A stretch of 53,463 bases of DNA from UMGS172 sp045637775 (GTDB taxonomy: Bacteria; Bacillota; Clostridia; Oscillospirales; Acutalibacteraceae): positions 1-53,463 of the forward strand of contig JAZUAC010000030.1 in NCBI GenBank assembly GCA_045637775.1. The letters are read 5' to 3'. The notes below the pieces were generated by a model. It ran no database searches. It was not told the DNA's origin and worked only from the letters and a program-made list of their open reading frames with translations. The first letter of the stretch is position 1. Each line of letters starts with the position of its first letter. Positions 14,315 through 22,135 of this stretch are shown here, piece after piece. The position numbers and the translations under genes are program-made.

Positions 14315-17137
14315 ATGGAACGAGAGCAATTAGTGAGTTTGGTAACTCGAGCTCAAAACGGTGACGGAAGCGCATTGAACGAGTTGTTCAACGCGTTTTA
14401 CGACAATGTCTATTACTTTGCATTGAAAACGGTCAAGGATTCCGATCTTGCCGCCGATATAACGCAGGAGGCTTTTGTTGAAATATTGAGTACCATCAAT
14501 AATCTCAAAGAGCCTGCCGCTTTTGTGACCTGGATGAAGCAGATTACATACCACCAATGCACACGTTATTTCAAAAAGAAAAAGGACGTTTTGGTGGATG
14601 AGACCGAAGACGGTGACACAATTTTTGACACTGTGAAGGAAGAAAACTCCGACTTTATTCCAGACGAAGCGCTTGATAAGGATGATTTTAAGAAAACCAT
14701 ACTCGCTATTTTGGATGAGCTTTCGGAAGAACAGCGAAGTGCCACCGTCATGTACTATTTCGATGAGCTCTCGGTCAAGCAGATTGCCGAGATTCAAGGT
14801 GTTTCGGAAGGTACCATCAAGAGCCGTCTGAACTATGCCAGAAAGGCTATAAAAGCATCGGTTGAGGAATATGAAAAGAAAAACGGCATCAAGTTGCACG
14901 CATTTCCCTTCTTCCCTCTTCTTCATTGGATTTTGCAAAGTTCTATGGAAGCTATGCCTTTGGCAACTGCAGAAACTGTTGCAGGCGGTATTTCGGCAGC
15001 AACAGGCGCTGCCATTTCGGCTTCGGTATCAGGAGCTGCTGTTGGCGGTGCTTCGGCGGTTGCTGCTACTGCAGTTACTGCAACTGCTACAGCAACTACT
15101 GCAACTGCAACGGCTACCGCAGTTACAACTACTGCGGTTGGCATTGGTGCAAAAATCGCCGCACTGCCTATCATAACCAAGGTCATTGCCTGTGTTACCG
15201 CCGCGGTTATAACTATCGGCGGAGGTACTGCCGCCGTCTTAATAGCTGACAACATCAAGGACGGAGACAGTACGCCGACCTCGGGTGAAACTCCTAAAAA
15301 ACCTGCAACCTCTCAGATAACATCCTCTAAAGACGAATCTTCAAGCGATGATGAAAACGATATTGATAACGAGATAGTTTTCCCCAATGCCGACGATCAC
15401 TACAAAAGGGTCACTTTGGGTGTTTATGAGCAGGACGGCGACCTCCAGAACGGTGCCGAGCCCATTGAATGGTATCTTATTACAGAGCAAAACGGAAACG
15501 CTCTTTTGTTGAGCAAATACTGTATTGAATACTTACCTTTTGATACGTCGGGAAATGCCGATTGGGGAAATAGTTCCATTCGTCAGATGTTACACAAGAT
15601 GGCGAATACAACAATGTTTACCCAAGAAGAACGCAAAAATATTATTGACAACCAATCACAGTATGTAATTCAAAACCCTGAAGGCGACCCTATGGGAGGT
15701 TTTGGTCAAATCACCAAAACCACGACCGATATAATTTTTCTGCCCAGTTCTTATAATGAGCTTTCATCATTATTCGACGAAACAGGACTTGCCATGGCCA
15801 AGGTCACAGAATATGCCAATTCAAAAGCGGCAAGTGACGAGGAAATTCATACCGATTCTGTGTGCTGGTTTGAGCGTAATGCCGATACCCTGGTGCATAG
15901 TTATAATCCCAATGAATATGTTTTGACTGTTGTTGAAACAGGTTCTACCCATGTTCATGGAATCCGTGCCGACCAACCCGCGGGTATCCGCCCCGCGATA
16001 TGGGTAAATAGCGACTATCTCTTTGGTAACGTTGAGGTTATTGAGCCTGATAAAACACCTGATGAAGAGCATGAAGATGAAGACGAAAAGCTTGAAGACG
16101 AAACTATCGAAACCAATATAATAAACTATACTGTACCTACGGGATACACCTACACATCGGCAGACGGTACAGTTTATAATGCAGGTCAAACGGTTAAGTA
16201 TCTTAATGTTGATGATGAATTAAAAAGCACCGATTACACCTACAAGTATGCTCGTATTCCATACCGTCTGGACGGAGTGACCTTAACTTGGGATGAAGAG
16301 GGAATATACCGTAATTGGGCTGTTGTGGTTAACGATGTTTCCAAAACCTCATATTCCGATATGCTTTCGGAAATCGGTGGGGTTCCCGTTGATGCTTTGA
16401 TAAACACATTCGCTTACTGCAAAAATTTGACAGTTTCTCCCAAGCTTTCGACCAATGCCACAGAACTAACGACGACCTTTTATCAATGCACTTCTTTGAA
16501 GACACTGCCGACCATCCCGCAAAAAGTGACATATATGACCGGCACGTTCATAGGTTGTACATCGCTTGAAACAGCGCCCGAATTGCCAAGCGGTCTAGAG
16601 TCTATGTGTCAAACCTTCACCGATTGTACTGCATTGAAGGTCGCTCCCAAAATCCCCAATACCGTCACATCAATGGACCAGGCATTTTATAACTGCACTT
16701 CACTTACAACCGTTCAAAATCTACCCACTTCGTTGCAAAGCTTGAACAACTGTTTTGTAATGTGCGATTCATTAAAGACGGTACCGGCATTGCCTAATGG
16801 TGTTAAAACTATATATAATGCGTTTTCTGATTCAGGTCTTGTGACTGCACCTAACATTCCTTCGAGTGTCACCAATATGAGCTTTGCGTTTTATCATTGC
16901 ACATCGCTTACCGGCACCATTGTTATAAATGCTACATTGGATAAAAATGTTCAGTGCGGTGGAAATTGTGACATATGCGAAGCAAACCCGCAGGAAACCT
17001 GTCTTGATTGCGGTATGTGTACCTTTGATATGTGGACTTTCAAAGACACCCTGCTTCCGATAACCATTACAGGCACATCCGACCGATTGAACGCTCTTGC
17101 CGCAACTGCCGAAAACGGAAATGTTACCGTAAAATAA
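14315..17137 (+). CDS. ECF sigma factor fused to membrane segment and extracellular DUF6273/LRR region
   Basis: 940 residues in one frame; GAGG precedes the ATG. Residues 1-190 are a sigma-70 family ECF factor: region 2 with DLAADITQEAFVEI and FVTWMKQITYH, region 4 with ELSVKQIAEIQGVSEGTIKSRL. Residues about 215-285 are an Ala/Thr-rich low-complexity linker. A membrane helix lies about 285-311. Residues about 360-570 resemble DUF6273 (WYLITEQNGNALLLS, NSSIRQML, AGIRPAIWVNS). Residues about 690-870 are BspA-type leucine-rich repeats (FYQCTSLKTLP-like units). A six-Cys segment CGGNC..C..C..C..C lies at 881-902. The sigma domain would face the cytoplasm and the rest the outside, giving a one-protein signal path. 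Release by proteolysis would be expected, but nothing here proves it. Confidence 0.85.
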   Translation: MEREQLVSLVTRAQNGDGSALNELFNAFYDNVYYFALKTVKDSDLAADITQEAFVEILSTINNLKEPAAFVTWMKQITYHQCTRYFKKKKDVLVDETEDGDTIFDTVKEENSDFIPDEALDKDDFKKTILAILDELSEEQRSATVMYYFDELSVKQIAEIQGVSEGTIKSRLNYARKAIKASVEEYEKKNGIKLHAFPFFPLLHWILQSSMEAMPLATAETVAGGISAATGAAISASVSGAAVGGASAVAATAVTATATATTATATATAVTTTAVGIGAKIAALPIITKVIACVTAAVITIGGGTAAVLIADNIKDGDSTPTSGETPKKPATSQITSSKDESSSDDENDIDNEIVFPNADDHYKRVTLGVYEQDGDLQNGAEPIEWYLITEQNGNALLLSKYCIEYLPFDTSGNADWGNSSIRQMLHKMANTTMFTQEERKNIIDNQSQYVIQNPEGDPMGGFGQITKTTTDIIFLPSSYNELSSLFDETGLAMAKVTEYANSKAASDEEIHTDSVCWFERNADTLVHSYNPNEYVLTVVETGSTHVHGIRADQPAGIRPAIWVNSDYLFGNVEVIEPDKTPDEEHEDEDEKLEDETIETNIINYTVPTGYTYTSADGTVYNAGQTVKYLNVDDELKSTDYTYKYARIPYRLDGVTLTWDEEGIYRNWAVVVNDVSKTSYSDMLSEIGGVPVDALINTFAYCKNLTVSPKLSTNATELTTTFYQCTSLKTLPTIPQKVTYMTGTFIGCTSLETAPELPSGLESMCQTFTDCTALKVAPKIPNTVTSMDQAFYNCTSLTTVQNLPTSLQSLNNCFVMCDSLKTVPALPNGVKTIYNAFSDSGLVTAPNIPSSVTNMSFAFYHCTSLTGTIVINATLDKNVQCGGNCDICEANPQETCLDCGMCTFDMWTFKDTLLPITITGTSDRLNALAATAENGNVTVK

Positions 17138-17167
17138 ATTTTGAAAAATTAAATATTTTTTAAAATT

Positions 17168-17195
17168 ATAAAACCGATTCAAAGTTTAAATCCCC
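17168..17195 (+). promoter_or_regulatory. Copy B of the ATAAAACC-N16-CCCC motif
   Basis: ATAAAACC at 17168-17175 and CCCC at 17192-17195, spacing 16. The CCCC half is also part of a terminator hairpin, so this copy may be a decayed promoter or one that overlaps the terminator of the sigma gene. Confidence 0.35.
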
Positions 17196-17243
17196 TTAAT
17201 TACTGTAAGACAAAAACAGTAAATTTTGGGGATTTGATTTTTT
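17188..17243 (+). terminator. Terminator of the sigma fusion gene
   Basis: AAATCCCC and GGGGATTT form the outer stem and ACTGT/ACAGT plus two A-T pairs the inner stem; GATTTTTTATT follows. It lies 50 bases after the stop codon. Confidence 0.7.
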
Positions 17244-17257
17244 ATTATTTCAAAAAT

Positions 17258-17286
17258 ATAAAACCAAAGCAACACTTCATTCCCCC
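17258..17286 (+). promoter_or_regulatory. Candidate ECF-type promoter, copy C
   Basis: ATAAAACC at 17258-17265, 16 bases, CCCCC at 17282-17286, followed by TTAATTTACAGAAAGAC, much like copy B. It lies about 48 bases before the small membrane protein gene. Confidence 0.5.
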
Positions 17287-17333
17287 TTAATTTACAGAAA
17301 GACAAAATTTATATTTAAAAGGGGTAAATTATT

Positions 17334-17660
17334 ATGTTAAATCTTTCATTCATTCAGCCTGTTGTAGCTATTATGTTCGTTTTGGTGTTTGTCATTGCTA
17401 TCGGTTACGTTGTTTACGGTATACTGTGCAGTATCAAAGACTCGATAAAGTATGCAGGCAAAAAGTCCTCGTCCCAACCTTACTCTAAGTTTGATAGCAG
17501 CATCTTCAACAATCAGTCGCATGAGGATTTTATGCGTCAGTCGCAGTTTATGCACGACCAGGCACACCATCAGCACATTGCCGATGCACAACGCTTTATG
17601 GATCATTCGGTTCAGGTTAATAACAACTTCATGAACAACATGCACAACCATATGTTTTAA
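17334..17660 (+). CDS. Small membrane protein with His/Met/Asn-rich tail
   Basis: 108 residues; AAAAGGGG precedes the ATG. One hydrophobic helix at about residues 8-32 is followed by a short basic segment (KYAGKKSS), which suggests the tail is cytoplasmic. The tail is rich in His, Met, Gln and Asn (FMHDQAHHQH, NNFMNNMHNHMF), a composition seen in metal-binding or disordered tails. I recognise no family. It sits directly behind copy C of the motif shared with the lipoprotein gene, so it may be a target of the ECF fusion. A strong terminator follows about 110 bases after its stop. Confidence 0.65.
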   Translation: MLNLSFIQPVVAIMFVLVFVIAIGYVVYGILCSIKDSIKYAGKKSSSQPYSKFDSSIFNNQSHEDFMRQSQFMHDQAHHQHIADAQRFMDHSVQVNNNFMNNMHNHMF

Positions 17661-17769
17661 AATATATTTGAAAGATATTAAACATAGGCTTTTTTACGCC
17701 AATTATTCAACAAATCTATGTGCTAAATACAGATAATCAAAAATGAGAGGTTCTTTATAATAATACATC

Positions 17770-17805
17770 AAACATCATCGGTAACAATATATCGGTGATG
17801 TTTTT
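17770..17805 (+). terminator. Rho-independent terminator
   Basis: AAACATCATCGG pairs with CGGTGATGTTT (one G-T pair) and runs into TTTTT. It ends the 17334 gene unit. Confidence 0.75.
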
Positions 17806-17846
17806 ATATACTTTTTGTATAAACACAAGATATTGTGTTTTAGGGG

Positions 17847-17875
17847 TTGACAAGTTTCAATATCTATGCTAAACT
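17847..17875 (+). promoter_or_regulatory. Sigma-A promoter for nrdG-nrdD
   Basis: TTGACA (17847-17852), 17-base spacer, TAAACT (17870-17875). A short hairpin, CACCGA..TCGGTG, lies in the 5' leader before nrdG. Confidence 0.7.
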
Positions 17876-17940
17876 GTAAAATGCACCGACCTCCTATGTT
17901 TCGGTGTGTTTCTATCTGAAATAAAAGAAAGGGCATTTTC

Positions 17941-18624
17941 ATGAACATTCAAGGCTTTCAAAAGCTGACTTTGCTTGACTTCCCCGGTAAAATGGCATGC
18001 ACCGTGTTCACGGGCGGTTGCAACTTCCGTTGCCCTTTCTGTCATAACGCTTCGCTTGTAAACGAACCAACCTGCTACACCTCATCTGCCGATGAGGTTT
18101 TGGAATACCTCACAAAACGCAAAGGTATTTTGGATGGTGTGTGTATCACAGGCGGTGAGCCTCTGCTCCAACCCGACCTTGAGGATTATATAAGGAAGAT
18201 AAAAGCTTTAGGATATTCTGTAAAGCTTGACACCAACGGTTATCTTCCCGACCGACTTGAGAATTTGTTAAAAACCGGTCTTGTTGATTACGTTGCAATG
18301 GATATTAAGGCTTTTAAAGGCAATTACAGCAACGCGGCAGGCATCCCGATTGATATAGAAAAAATAGAAAAAAGTATTGAACTTTTAAAATCAAGCAAAA
18401 TCTCTTTTGAATTTCGTACCACTGTTGTAAAAGGTATACATTCTGTAAATGAATTTAAACATATCGCAGAATGGATAAAAGGCACAAAAAAGTATTTCCT
18501 GCAAAAATATAGAGATTCAGGAAATATTTTAGGCAGTGGATGCGACACCTTTTCGGATGACGAGATCAACGAAATTCTCAATATTGTTAAGGTCATTATT
18601 CCCGAAGCACAGATTCGGGGTTGA
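17941..18624 (+). CDS. nrdG: Anaerobic ribonucleotide reductase activating enzyme (radical SAM)
   Basis: 227 residues. The radical-SAM cluster motif CxxxCxxC is present as CNFRCPFCHN (Cys27, Cys31, Cys34), followed by the GGEPLLQ SAM-binding segment near residue 78 and a VKLDTNGYLP strand. The sequence is of the NrdG2-like group (MNIQGFQKLTLLDFPGK start). The enzyme uses S-adenosylmethionine and a [4Fe-4S] cluster to place the glycyl radical on NrdD. AAAGGG lies before the ATG. NrdD starts 50 bases downstream on the same strand, so the pair is an operon. Confidence 0.92.
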   Translation: MNIQGFQKLTLLDFPGKMACTVFTGGCNFRCPFCHNASLVNEPTCYTSSADEVLEYLTKRKGILDGVCITGGEPLLQPDLEDYIRKIKALGYSVKLDTNGYLPDRLENLLKTGLVDYVAMDIKAFKGNYSNAAGIPIDIEKIEKSIELLKSSKISFEFRTTVVKGIHSVNEFKHIAEWIKGTKKYFLQKYRDSGNILGSGCDTFSDDEINEILNIVKVIIPEAQIRG

Positions 18625-18674
18625 TATATAAACACATAAAAATAAATGAATTTTAAGAAATGGGGAGTAGAAAA

Positions 18675-21047
18675 ATGTATCGCGTAAATAAACGAGACGG
18701 CAAAATCGTAGAATTTGACATTGCCAAAATTTCAGATGCTATCACCAAAGCTTTTGAGGCCTGCGAAAGACAGTACAACGACAATATCGTTGACTTTTTG
18801 GCACTCAAGGTAACTTCTGACTTTGAACCCAAGATCGAGGACGGCATTGTAGCCGTTGAAGATATTCAGGACAGTGTTGAAACCGTCCTTGTTCAGGCCG
18901 GCTATGCCGATGTTGCCAAGGCATACATCCTTTACCGCCGTCAGCGTGAAAAACTCCGTAACATGAAGTCCACTATTCTGGACTATAAGGAGATCGTTGA
19001 CCAGTATGTTAAGAGCACCGACTGGCGTGTTAAGGAAAACTCCACCGTTACCTATTCGGTTGGCGGACTTATCCTTTCCAACTCGGGTGCAATTACCGCA
19101 AACTATTGGTTGAGTGAGATTTACGATGATGAAATCGCCAAGGCTCATAAAAATGCCGATATTCATATTCACGACCTTTCAATGCTGACCGGTTACTGTG
19201 CAGGTTGGTCATTGAAGCAGCTTATCGAAGAAGGTTTGGGCGGTGTTAGCGGCAAGATCACCTCTGCTCCCGCAAAGCATCTTGCAACCCTTTGCAACCA
19301 GATGGTAAACTTCCTTGGAATTATGCAGAACGAATGGGCAGGTGCTCAGGCATTCTCATCCTTTGATACCTATCTTGCACCCTTCGTAAAGGTTGACAAC
19401 ATGAGCTACGATGCAGTTAAAAAGTGCATCGAATCTTTCATCTACGGTGTTAATACTCCTTCCCGTTGGGGTACTCAGTCTCCGTTCACCAACATCACCC
19501 TCGATTGGACCGTTCCTCATGACCTTGAGGATGAGTATGCCATCGTCGGCGGCAAGCGTATGGACTTCAAGTACGGTGACTGTAAGAAAGAAATGGATAT
19601 GGTCAACAAGGCATTCATCGAGGTTATGATCGAAGGCGATGCCAACGGACGCGGATTCCAGTATCCTATTCCCACCTACTCCATCACCCGTGACTTTGAT
19701 TGGTCTGAAACCGAGAACAACGCACTCTTGTTTGAGATGACCTCCAAATACGGTACCCCCTACTTCTCCAACTATGTCAACAGCGACATGGAGCCCTCGG
19801 ACGTTCGCTCAATGTGCTGCCGTTTGCGTCTTGACCTTCGCGAGCTTCGCAAGAAGTCGGGCGGTTTCTTCGGTAGCGGTGAGTCAACCGGTTCGGTCGG
19901 CGTTGTTACCATCAACATGCCCAGAATTGCTTACCTTGCAACCGATGAGGCTGACTTCTATAAGCGTCTTGACCACATGCTCGACATTTCGGCACGTTCA
20001 CTGAAAATCAAGCGTACCGTTATCACCAAGCTTTTGGACGAGGGACTTTATCCTTACACCAAGCGTTATCTCGGCACCTTTAATAACCATTTCTCGACCA
20101 TCGGATTGGTTGGTATGAACGAGGTTGGTCTTAACGCCAAGTGGTTGAGAAAGAATATGACCACACCCGAAACCCAGCAGTTTGCCAAGGACGTTCTCAA
20201 TCACATGAGAGAAAAGCTTTCGGATTATCAGGTACAGTACGGTGACCTTTACAACCTCGAGGCAACTCCCGCCGAGTCCACCTCCTTCCGTCTTGCAAAG
20301 CATGACCGCAAGCACTATCCCGACATTATCTGTGCTTCGGACGGCGAGACTCCTTACTACACCAACTCCTCTCACCTTCCTGTTGGTTATACCGACGATA
20401 TCTTCACTGCTCTTGATATGCAGGATGAGTTGCACACTCTTTACACCTCGGGTACTGTTTTCCACGCCTTCTTGGGTGAAAAGTTGCCCAACTGGCAGGC
20501 TTGTGCTAACCTTGTAAAGACCATTGCTTCAAATTACAGATTACCTTACTACTCCATTTCTCCGACCTACTCGGTATGTCAGGACCACGGATATATCGCA
20601 GGTGAGCAGTTCACCTGTCCCAAGTGCGGCCGTGAAACCGAGGTTTACAGCCGTATTACCGGTTACTACCGTCCCGTTAAGAACTGGAACGACGGCAAGT
20701 CGCAGGAATATAAGGAGCGTAAGACCTATAATATTGCGACCTCCAAGCTGACCCACAACGGTCCTATGGAGAGAGGCGAGGCTTGTGCTTGTGAAGAGGC
20801 TGCCACCACATTGGCTGACGGCATTTACCTCTTCAAGTCGGCAACCTGCCCCAACTGTAAGATAGCCGAATCCTTGCTTGACAAGGCCAACATCAGCTAT
20901 CAGAAGGTTTTGGCAGAGCAGAACATTCAGTTGACCGAATCTTTGGGCATCAAGCAGGCTCCCACACTTGTAGTTGTCAAGGACGGTGCTGTTGAAAAAT
21001 TCACCATGGTTCCCAACATCAAGAAGTTCATCCAGGCCAACGCTTGA
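18675..21047 (+). CDS. nrdD: Anaerobic ribonucleoside-triphosphate reductase with fused glutaredoxin domain
   Basis: 790 residues from the ATG at 18675; GGGGAG at 18662-18667 sets this start, since the earlier in-frame ATG at 18660 overlaps that site. Residues 1 to about 90 are an ATP-cone allosteric domain. The catalytic ten-stranded barrel follows, with Cys207 (CNQMVNF) and SMCCRL near 381. Near the C-terminus are a zinc site (Cys635, CPKCG at 648-652) and the glycyl-radical loop RITGYYRP with Gly663. An extra domain at about 715-790 looks like a glutaredoxin/NrdH: YLFKSATCPNCK (Cys725, Cys728) and the cis-Pro motif QAPTLVVV. This gives the enzyme a built-in dithiol donor in place of formate; trxB directly downstream would recharge it. 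Confidence 0.93.
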   Translation: MYRVNKRDGKIVEFDIAKISDAITKAFEACERQYNDNIVDFLALKVTSDFEPKIEDGIVAVEDIQDSVETVLVQAGYADVAKAYILYRRQREKLRNMKSTILDYKEIVDQYVKSTDWRVKENSTVTYSVGGLILSNSGAITANYWLSEIYDDEIAKAHKNADIHIHDLSMLTGYCAGWSLKQLIEEGLGGVSGKITSAPAKHLATLCNQMVNFLGIMQNEWAGAQAFSSFDTYLAPFVKVDNMSYDAVKKCIESFIYGVNTPSRWGTQSPFTNITLDWTVPHDLEDEYAIVGGKRMDFKYGDCKKEMDMVNKAFIEVMIEGDANGRGFQYPIPTYSITRDFDWSETENNALLFEMTSKYGTPYFSNYVNSDMEPSDVRSMCCRLRLDLRELRKKSGGFFGSGESTGSVGVVTINMPRIAYLATDEADFYKRLDHMLDISARSLKIKRTVITKLLDEGLYPYTKRYLGTFNNHFSTIGLVGMNEVGLNAKWLRKNMTTPETQQFAKDVLNHMREKLSDYQVQYGDLYNLEATPAESTSFRLAKHDRKHYPDIICASDGETPYYTNSSHLPVGYTDDIFTALDMQDELHTLYTSGTVFHAFLGEKLPNWQACANLVKTIASNYRLPYYSISPTYSVCQDHGYIAGEQFTCPKCGRETEVYSRITGYYRPVKNWNDGKSQEYKERKTYNIATSKLTHNGPMERGEACACEEAATTLADGIYLFKSATCPNCKIAESLLDKANISYQKVLAEQNIQLTESLGIKQAPTLVVVKDGAVEKFTMVPNIKKFIQANA

Positions 21048-21068
21048 TTAAAACTCCAATCCCATTCG

Positions 21069-21104
21069 TAGGGGAGGGCCTCTGCGCCCTCCCCTATTTC
21101 TTTA
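21069..21104 (+). repeat. GC-rich hairpin between nrdD and trxB
   Basis: TAGGGGAGGGC and GCCCTCCCCTA form an 11-bp perfect stem followed by TTTCTTT. It can act as a terminator; its form (GTAGGGG..CTCTG..CCCCTA) also resembles small dispersed intergenic hairpins found in many gut Firmicutes genomes. Confidence 0.7.
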
Positions 21105-21122
21105 AATCACGAGGTGTAATTT

Positions 21123-22034
21123 ATGTATGATATAGTAATCATCGGTGCAGGTCCTGCTGGACTTACAGCCGCAGTTTATGCCCGCCGTGCCAACAAAACC
21201 GTTCTTATTTTGGATAAAGCCGGCTTTGGCGGTCAGATAATGTCCTCGCCCAAGGTTGAAAACTATCCCGGTTTTGAATCGATCAGCGGTAGTGAGCTTG
21301 CCGATAAAATGACCGAACAGGTGCTTTCTCAGGGTGCCGAGGTTGAGATTGAAAACGCCCTTGAAATTAAGGACAACGGCGCTTTTAAGGTTGTTGTCAC
21401 CGAAGACGGCAACGAGTATGAGTGCAAATCGGTTATTATAGCCGCAGGTGCCGAACACCGTCATTTGGGACTCGACAACGAGGAACGCTTTATCGGTGAC
21501 GGAATTTCGTTCTGTGCCGTTTGTGACGGTGCTTTCTATGCCAACAAAACGGTTGCTCTCATCGGCGGCGGAAACAGTGCTTTGCAGGAGGCAATCCTTT
21601 TGTCTGAAACTTCTAAAAAGGTTTACATTGTTCAAAACCTTGATTTCCTCACAGGCGAACAGCGCTTGCAGGAAATCCTTTCGAAACGCGGTAATGTTGA
21701 GGTTATTTTGGGCACAGTTGTCAAAGCTATCAACGACACACCCGAGTTTAGCGGTATCACTCTTTTAAAAACCGCCGACAATACCGAAACCGAACTACCG
21801 CTTGACGGTATGTTTGTTGCAATCGGATTGAAGCCTGAAAACGAGGTGTTCAAAAACGTTGCCGAACTTGACAACAACGGCTATATTGACGCAGACGAGA
21901 AATGCCTTACCAAAACCCCCGGCGTTTTTGTTGCCGGTGATTGCCGTCAGAAAGCAGTTCGTCAGGTAACCACTGCAACTGCCGACGGTGCAGTAGCCGC
22001 CATCAACGCCTGCCGTTACATCGACAGCCTTTAA
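21123..22034 (+). CDS. trxB: Thioredoxin reductase
   Basis: 303 residues; GAGGTG precedes the ATG. FAD-binding IIGAGPAGLTAAVYARR is at residues 6-22, the redox pair CAVC is at 131-134, NAD(P)-binding GGGNSALQEA is near 148-157, and the C-terminal FAD motif VFVAGDCRQKAVRQ is near 278. Length and motif order match low-molecular-weight thioredoxin reductases. It transfers electrons from NAD(P)H to thioredoxin/glutaredoxin-like proteins in the cytoplasm. Its place after nrdD, which carries its own glutaredoxin domain, suggests it reduces that domain. Confidence 0.94.
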   Translation: MYDIVIIGAGPAGLTAAVYARRANKTVLILDKAGFGGQIMSSPKVENYPGFESISGSELADKMTEQVLSQGAEVEIENALEIKDNGAFKVVVTEDGNEYECKSVIIAAGAEHRHLGLDNEERFIGDGISFCAVCDGAFYANKTVALIGGGNSALQEAILLSETSKKVYIVQNLDFLTGEQRLQEILSKRGNVEVILGTVVKAINDTPEFSGITLLKTADNTETELPLDGMFVAIGLKPENEVFKNVAELDNNGYIDADEKCLTKTPGVFVAGDCRQKAVRQVTTATADGAVAAINACRYIDSL

Positions 22035-22082
22035 TTGATAAAACGTTTGTTTTAAACTCAAGACCTTAATTAAACCAACAAA

Positions 22083-22115
22083 AAGCCGCAGTGTTAAACA
22101 CTGCGGCTTATTTTT
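22083..22115. terminator. Bidirectional terminator between trxB and the GH16 gene
   Basis: AAGCCGCAGTGTT and AACACTGCGGCTT form a perfect 13-bp stem with a one-base loop centre, flanked by T-runs on both strands. The two genes converge here. Confidence 0.9.
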
Positions 22116-22135
22116 ATGCTGTTTGTTCTATTCAA

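Noticed and set aside
15055..15135. Repetitive GCAACTGCTAC-like DNA in the sigma fusion gene
   Set aside because: First taken for a tandem-repeat array or CRISPR-like element. It codes in frame for an Ala/Thr linker and has no regular unit with spacers.
18660..18674. Upstream in-frame ATG for nrdD
   Set aside because: It overlaps GGGGAG, the ribosome site for the ATG at 18675, and the ATP-cone begins at the later start as in other NrdD proteins.
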